Below are positions 41,261 to 49,605 of a DNA stretch of 64,000 nt, piece after piece. Source of the stretch: Hepsetus odoe (taxonomy: Eukaryota > Chordata > Actinopteri > Characiformes > Hepsetidae). The position numbers and the translations under genes are program-made. Location: NCBI GenBank assembly GCA_017165825.1, contig CM029387.1, forward strand, positions 3,984,178 through 4,048,177. The letters are read 5' to 3'. Under the pieces are notes generated by a model. The model made no database searches, was not told the origin of the DNA, and worked only from the letters and a program-made list of their open reading frames with translations. Each line of letters begins with the position of its first letter. Positions within the stretch are counted from its first letter, which is position 1.

Positions 41261-42303
41261 CATATGAAAGTGAAAGTGAAAGTGACAACCCTTGTCATTG
41301 CGAGGTCACGGCACAGCACACATGAACCACAACGAAATTGGACCTCTGCATTTAACCCATACACACACGTGCAGCAGTGGGCAGCTATTGAAAGCGCCCG
41401 GGGAGCAGTGATGGGGATGGTACCTTGCTCAAGGGTACCTCAGGGCAACCCACATGGGTGGGAATCGAACCCACAATCTTCCAATGCGGGGCCAACTCCC
41501 TAACCACTAGGCCACCACTGCCCCATATTAGTAGTAAATAGTAATAAATAGTAGTTTTAATAGAATCCAAATAATCTTGATTTTTTTAATTTAAATTTTG
41601 TGTTGATGGCATTTAGATTTTTGATTATTTCTCTGTATTGACTAACTTTAAATTTCTTTGCATATTTATTGTAATATTTATAACAGTTTGTTTATACTGC
41701 AACATGAATTGGTTCTCTGCTTTTTTCTGTTTCCAGGAGATCGCTCAGAGCAGCAGGATGACAAAATGGGCCATGAACTGTTAGCTTTAAGGTGATTTTC
41801 AGTTTCATGTATTTCTTCAGTTATGTGTAAGGTCAGACATATCCGAATGTTTAAGCTGTTATGTGTGTTTTATGAAATATTTTTGTTTAATTAACATGCT
41901 TAAAATCTCTCTTTCACATAAAACCATAAAACCAAGGCAGTTTACTAAGACATTGGAACTTGTTAAAAACACATGTAGATTAAATGATTTCTTTTCTTGA
42001 TTTTGGTCCAAATTTAACATCAGTAGGAGCTGCCATTGATGATGGGTCCTTAGCACAGGTATCTTAACACTAAGCTTAAATGATAAAGCAATAAATCATG
42101 AACATCAATTAGGGTTAAACTGCTACTGCCTGACACAAGTTCCTTTGAGACTAGTATAATCTGAGCGTCGTTTAACTATCAAAATGTTTTCATTGTGTTA
42201 AGAGAACTTTCATGTTCTCTGAACAGTCACTCTGGGTAAATTGTGTTAACTGGGACGTTTCTAATCTAAACAGTGAATATAGCAAAGGGTGTTCATTGTG
42301 TGT

Positions 42304-42352
<49 letters not shown>

Positions 42353-45300
42353 CTGAGTAAGGAGCTCCAGCAAAAAGACAAAATCATAGAGTCTCTCCAC
42401 ACCAAACTGCAGCAGCGCCCTGATACACCTTCTAGCAGTCATGCACCTTCAGAAACTACAGACCAATCAGACCACACATCCTTTGCATCAGATGAAAGGG
42501 GCTCAACCAATGAGGATCTTGAGCTGTGTTCAGACGTGGATGTTATCAGTGAATTTGCCCAGGATGCTGTTCCCGCATCTAATGATGCAGGTAAGTACAA
42601 TAATCACACATTGCACATCCATTTTATACTCTCTTGATACTCGCCATGAACATTGATTACAGATCAGCTAATGTTCCCCATAGAAGCACTGAAAGATATA
42701 TATATATATATATAAGTCCATGAGTAAATTTTTAACATTTTCTTGCAGCCTGTCCTTTTTTCCGCCCTGCTCCTCACTGTATTCAGTCCCCTATTGCCCC
42801 CTACAGGCTTGAAGAGAGGAAGACAGGTAGCCTAGTGTACTTATTAGTACGTTCACCTCTTATTCTGTTTATATGTTGCACATGTCTCACCCTCCTCTGC
42901 TGATATTTAGGTTTGTATTCTGGACCCTTGTCCAGTTCGTTGCCCCTGACACAGACCAGCCCCTGGTCCACCTCCACAAATAACTTAGCCTTTGACCCTT
43001 TACCCTCCCCTGATCCTGATCCCAAGCTGGTGTTCCAGGCACAGCATCAGCAGGTCCTGCACAGGCCCCCAGTTCGAAGTGAGCCCACAGCGCATGTGTT
43101 TGCTGTGATTAATGCTGCTTGTACTGTGTAACTGATGCATATTTTTTTGTCCCTATGAATTATGTAAGGTGAATAATAAGTATTATCTGAAAACGCTGTC
43201 ACAAATGAGGCAGACACTGCTGTGGGACATGCATGTAGACTTAGTTTTCACATATTTGGGCTGCAGATTATAGGCTTGACATTTAATTTACATTCAGAGT
43301 TCTGTTATCATAGAAGTCTGCAGTATGCAAATAAGTCACTAGTCAGTCATGGCATGCAATCCATTTTAGAAGCCTAGCAATCTGAGTAGCTTTCTGGCAG
43401 TGTGTGCTCGAAAACCCTCACTATTCATTTAACAATCAAGGCAACTGTGTGCTTCTTTGATAAACCCATGGAAAACACATTAGCAAACAAAGTTGTAGCT
43501 CCGCCATGCTATGGCCAACATGGATGTATTGCAGCTACTTCGACAGCAGGTCTTAATGCTTTAATATGGACTCTGAATGCATTGATGGTAGTTTGAAGAA
43601 GTAAATGTATTGCAAGGAAAATCAGTAGCCATCCATCATCATCTCCTTCTCTGACAAAATCCTAAACCCTGTTCTTTGCTTTGAACAGGCTTCAGTTTGC
43701 CACATTCACTGAGTGGCTACCCGTTGATGGGCCCCACAGCTCTCGATTCTTCCAGTTACACCCAGCTATCCCATCATTCACTTCACCAGCCTCAAAAAAC
43801 AGACAGCAGCTTAGCTGGAAGCAGTGCACTGTGGGGCACGGATAACATAGTTCAGCCAATTAGAGGCTTTCCTGCACCTGGCTACCCATCAGTAAATTCA
43901 GGTATGTCTTTTTTTTTTTTTATTGCCTGAACACAAGCACCGTAACATACTTTATAGCAAATGAAGTTAACTGATGAAACCCGAATAGTATTATTAACCC
44001 CTTAAACTCTCAGTGAATGGATGCACTCTTCAACTTCTTAACTACACCAATGATATATTTTGCCACATATTCATGTAAGTTTTTGAAAATAAAATACTTA
44101 ATGGTGTAACAGTTTTATATTAGTTCTTTCAGTGACTGAATAACAAGCAGGTAACAACAGTTTTTTGTTTTTTTTTTAATTAATGTCAAATCTTGATAGC
44201 TTGTCTTTTTTTGCATACCCAAGATATGTGAGCGAAGTCAATATAGGTAGTTAAACGAATTAATGCAGTGGAACTTTTTAGAATTTTAACTTTAGTAGAA
44301 TTTTTGTCTGCATGAATAAAAATGCATCTGTTTGTGTTATCAGGTGTAGACCTGATAGAGGAGCACCTGTGTGAGATCCGTACTCTGCGCCAGCGTCTGG
44401 AGGACTCAATCAGGGCCAACGAAAGACTGAGACAGCAGCTGGAGGGACGTCTGGCCACAGCTACCAGAGACGCAGGTGAGATAACAGACCGCTCAGAAAC
44501 CATCCTAACAGACTAACATGACATTAATTATTTTTCAAATTTCTAATTAATGATTGATGCCTGGATTTAACATATTTGCCATAACGAACTAAAATATGTA
44601 TTTTCAACAGTCATTTGTTTGCATGTTATGTTATATACATGTTTAGTATAAATTGTTCAATTCAGTAAATAAATCAAATTGTGCATTGATATTTGCAGAG
44701 AAACATGTATGTTTGACCAGGGGTGCAGCAGCTCTAATAAAATGTGGTTTGATGATTGTACATGAATATGTTTCTGTGTCCCACAGCACCCACTAACATC
44801 TTCATCCAAGGCCTGGACACAGTCACACAACTTTCCAATGAGATTCGAGTGTTGAAGGAGGAGAATATGAGTTTACAGTCCAGGCTGCAGGCCAACAAAA
44901 GTAAGTCCACTCACTAAGGGTTAAAATTATTGTAATCTAATAATCTCTGTTGAACTACTAATTACATTTATTCTCTCTGTATAACTGGCAGGCTGCAGTG
45001 AGGAGGTGGAGCAGTTGCGGGAGGCGGTGTTGTCTGGTCGTGCACGCCTGAAGCAGGCGGAGTTGGAGGCAGAGCAATGGAAAGAAGAGCTGAGGAGGCT
45101 TCAGACACATAGCTGTGAGCAAAGTCAACAGATTCAGCAACTACGGCAGGAGAAACAGAGTAACCAGGAGCACAGCAACAGGTGATTACACATTCTCTTG
45201 TTTATACCTTATCCATTACTAAACCAAGGGATAAAATGAATCGCTTTAGGACCTTTTTACAGAATATAAATTAAACTCCTGTCAGGGATGATTCTCCTTT

Positions 45301-45900
45301 TAAAACTCTATAGTGTGGTTCAGATAGGAATCCGAAAACAGAATCATCCCATGAATCTTGCTGGTTTCCTCCGGAGGTTGTCTGGTGGTCACATGATTTG
45401 TCATACTATCATTATAGCTAAAGTTCATAAACATTAATGGTCAAATACAGATACATGGACAGTCCTGTGCACTATTTCTACCTCAACTCATCTGTCCTAT
45501 GAGTTGAGCCTTGGCACCTTGATCAAATTCAGTATGGATGCATAGGTATGTTACAAAGGATGAACACAGATCTATAACTGCAGCTTACTGCACCGTCTGG
45601 CACATTGATCCTTTGGATACACCAAGAGAAGTGGCACAAGTACTGTTAAACTTTATAAAGCATTCAGACTATTTTTACAATGTAAATTGCTGCAGATATA
45701 AAAAAAAACAGTCCTTTTCAAACTATTGCCTTCGTTTGTGTGTTGGCTCTCATTTATAGTCTCTCAAGTCTATCTATTGGCAGGTTCTTGCTACAGACGA
45801 AAAAAGCACCTCAATGTGTCCCAAGAATTTTCTTCTAAAGAATTGACTCATTTTCATGTTTGTATTTGATGTGTGCGTTCGTGTGTGTGTGTGTGTGCGT

Positions 45901-45940
<40 letters not shown>

Positions 45941-48900
45941 AGGTTGCAGCATGAGGTGAGGCTTCTCCAGCAGCAGCTGTCAGAGAGCAGGCAACTGTTG
46001 CACTCGCTGCAGTGTGAGCTTCAGCTGTATGATCGAGTGTGTGCTGTGAAAAAGAGTGATCCAGCAGGTGAGATGCACACAGGTGATCAGTTATTAAAAT
46101 CTCATTTATGTTTGTCAAAGTTAAACAACATACAAATCACAGAAAGTTGAAATTGTCTGCTGAACTAGAGAATTCACATTTCCTCTCTAAAATATTCAGC
46201 AGAATTTAGATGTCCTTTTTGTCTGAAAAGGTTTTCTCAAACAGAAAAAATGTATTTATTTATTTATTAATTTCCACCTCAGCAGGTTTCCTCTCTGAGA
46301 TGTCTTACCCCTCTGCTGCTGCTGGGGGAGGGTTGGGGGAGTTGTTGGCGGAAGTGCGGGCTTTAAGGGCCCAGCTGGAACGCAGTGTGCAAGAGAACAG
46401 TGCTCTTAGGGCCCAGCTGCAAAAACAGCTGGAGCAGCAGCTGTCCTCAGCCACTCTGGAGAACAGACCTTCATCCCTTATCCCAGCCAGCCCGCTGCGG
46501 GACACGTTCTACAGGCGGCAGCTACTGCATGGTGAGACTTTACACTTAACACTGAAAATGATTTTGACTAATTTACTACTAGAAATGTACTAATACTAAA
46601 GAGACATGTTATTGAAGAGACATGACTGCCTTTTTGCGATAGTAGCATATTTGCCAATAAGTTCTGAAAAATTCAGTTTCGTTTTCATGTGCAAAAAAGT
46701 ATCACTCAGGAATCAGCATAAAGTTAAGTGAAGTGAAAGGGACTATTTGTCATTGTGAAACACAGCACTGCACTCACATGAAATGCAACCTCTGCTTTTA
46801 ATCCACACACCCCATGCAGCAGTGGGCAGCCATATCTAGTACCCTTGCTCAGGTTCAGGGATTCAAACCCACAACCTCCTGGACCTGGGGCCTTGTTCCT
46901 AAATACTAGGCCACTGCTGCCTCATCAGTATCACTAATAATTTTTAATATTCTTCACGTACACTACACTACTTCTGAACAAAAGCTATTGATTAAGTTTG
47001 CTTCAATCAGCAGCAAATTAAAGATTAGAATACACCTAAGGATACACCATGGTTTTGTGATTATCAGCGATTATCATAAGTAAGTCTAAAAGTACAATGA
47101 GTCTTTGAGATGTAAGATGGTAGGAGATCTACAGGTACACATACAGCACAGGTGGTTTTGTGTAATGGATGCTTGAGTGAGTGCAATCCCCAGCTCACTC
47201 CCCAGGTTGGTGTGACAGTAACTGTGTGTTTTTAATATTTTGCTTGCATGGTGTGTTAATCTGCATGTGGTGTGTGCTCTGCAGACCCCTCTCCTTCTCC
47301 TCCAGTGAGGGATGTTGGCCCGTTCCCTGCCGGCCCCACATACTCTCCCTACTCTGAGCTTGAGGAGAGCTCTCTCACAGCCAATGGTGTGTGAACAGGC
47401 TAGCTGCATTCAGCTAACAGCATTTAGCTTCCCTTTCTGATAATGGCCGTCAATGCATCAGCAAAGCACAGTGACATATTTTACAACTAATAATTTAAGT
47501 ACTGCTGGCAGCATGTATACACTGAGCGATATGGCGATATGTTCTGAAAAGTACATCGTGATATATTGTTGAACTTGAGCACAATAACGTTATATTACAT
47601 TGGCCATCCCTAAAATGTAGTCGTATAAATAACCCATGCAAGGGGAACTTCACTGATTTCTGACCTCTCTCTATAATTCAGTTGTCAGGATGTAAACTTC
47701 ATTTAGAGAGGTTTAATGTAAAGTGGTCTGCTGCAGAAAAAACTTTCCTACTTAGCAAGCTATAGTGACTTGTAAAAATCTTTCTCAGATGCTCTGGAAC
47801 CTCATGCGGACCTGGAGGGTGAGGCGCCAGATGGGTCGTTTGCTAACCGGAATGGTCGTCATGCGATCGGGCATGTGGATGACTTCAGCGCTCTGCAGCA
47901 GCAGGTTCTGGAAGGCAGGGGTCTAGTGCAGAGGATGGAGGCCACACTGCAAACTTGCCTCAACGCTGCACTACTGGAGGTCAATGCTGGAAAGGTCGGT
48001 ATTCATTTCCGTCCATCAGTATCTGGGTTTTTCTATTCAGCGCTCAGGAACCATCATTTTATGTTATTTCATTATTTTATCTCTGAGCGCAAATTAGCAG
48101 ATCAAATACTGAATAAGTTTAAAGAGGCAATATGAAGACACTTCTTCCCCTACCCCTGTTAAATACACAAATAGGTTTTTTTTGTGCTAGTTGTTTACAA
48201 TTTGATAATTTAACCAAACGTATTTTGAGTCAAACTTTCTGAATTTGATGTAAATTGATGACAACTTTCTCAATCTCTGCTAATAGGCTCTAGATTATGC
48301 CAGCGTAAGGACTCTGTTAGCTAACACAAAGACTCTGAGGCAGATTCTAGAGGAGGCAGCTTCTCTGCTGAAGATGTTTTGGAGGGCTGCGTTGCCCAGC
48401 ACTGATGGACCTACACATCTTCTCCAGAAGGTCAGCACTTTTGCATTCTTGCCTAAGGATGAAGAGCCATCCACTCCGTGAAAATGTGTATTGGTTTATT
48501 TATGGAAAAAAATATGTTATTCGTGTGTGTGTGTGTGTTTGCAGGAGCAGCTGATGAGGGAAGAGATTCAGTCTCTGCGCCTAAGGATAGCTGAGCAGGA
48601 GGAGGTTCTACAGAGCACCATCCAGAGGTTGAGGAGCACCAGTCGCACTAAAGAAAGCATGGAGACATTCATCGTCAACCAGCGTCAGTCACCACTGCAC
48701 TTAACCTACGCTGAAAATGTTTTATTCAGCTACAGTTTTTAGGAAACGACTCATTAAATTTTATGCATTTTAAATGGATAAAATTGCCATATCAAAAATT
48801 CAGACTTCATTCAAATGTTATCTATTAATAGATATTTGGCTTGTCTTTAATACTATCTTTAACACTAATACACTTAGTAATACTATATATCTGGTTTTCT

Positions 48901-49567
48901 TCTGGATTAGTAAGCAGTGGATGAAAAAGAACATTTTAAAGAGCCTAGCCTCATGAATTTTCCAAAAGACACTTGTGGTTTTTTAGATGTTCCTTTCATC
49001 TAAAAATCATCAGATCATCAGAAAGGCTTTTCTTAGGCTTTAAACCAGGAAGTCTCATTCTAGAGCCTCCTGCGAGACTGCTGAAGCAAGAAGACATGTT
49101 TACGAAGGATGGGGCAATGGTTACAATTTTCATTTTGAATATAAGTTCAGTGCATTTTAACATCCTTCTCTGTAATATCATGACATTGATTTTCACATAC
49201 ACTGTATTTTGGCAAGGACAAGTGTCTATGAAAATGAGTAAGTGAGTGGAAGTGCATTTTGGCAAACAGTAATATTACAGCTGAAAGAGTGTGGTATGTG
49301 CACCAACCTCTTGACTAATAACTCTTTCTTTTTCTGCAGTGTCCAGGACTCGAGACGTGCTGAAAAAAGCCAGAGCCAATCTAGAGGTAAGGATTTCGCT
49401 TTTAGCCAATGATCCCCTAAGTTCAGCCTCTAGAGTCACTTCTGTTCTGTAGCAGTGTTTTGTGTTTAGAGCTTTCTGTGCATGGACAAGGCTCTACTGT
49501 CCTTTGTCCTTCTGTCCTCACTTTGTTTGTCTCTTGCTCCTCCTTTCTGTTTGTTTCCCCCCCCCCC

Positions 49568-49605
<38 letters not shown>

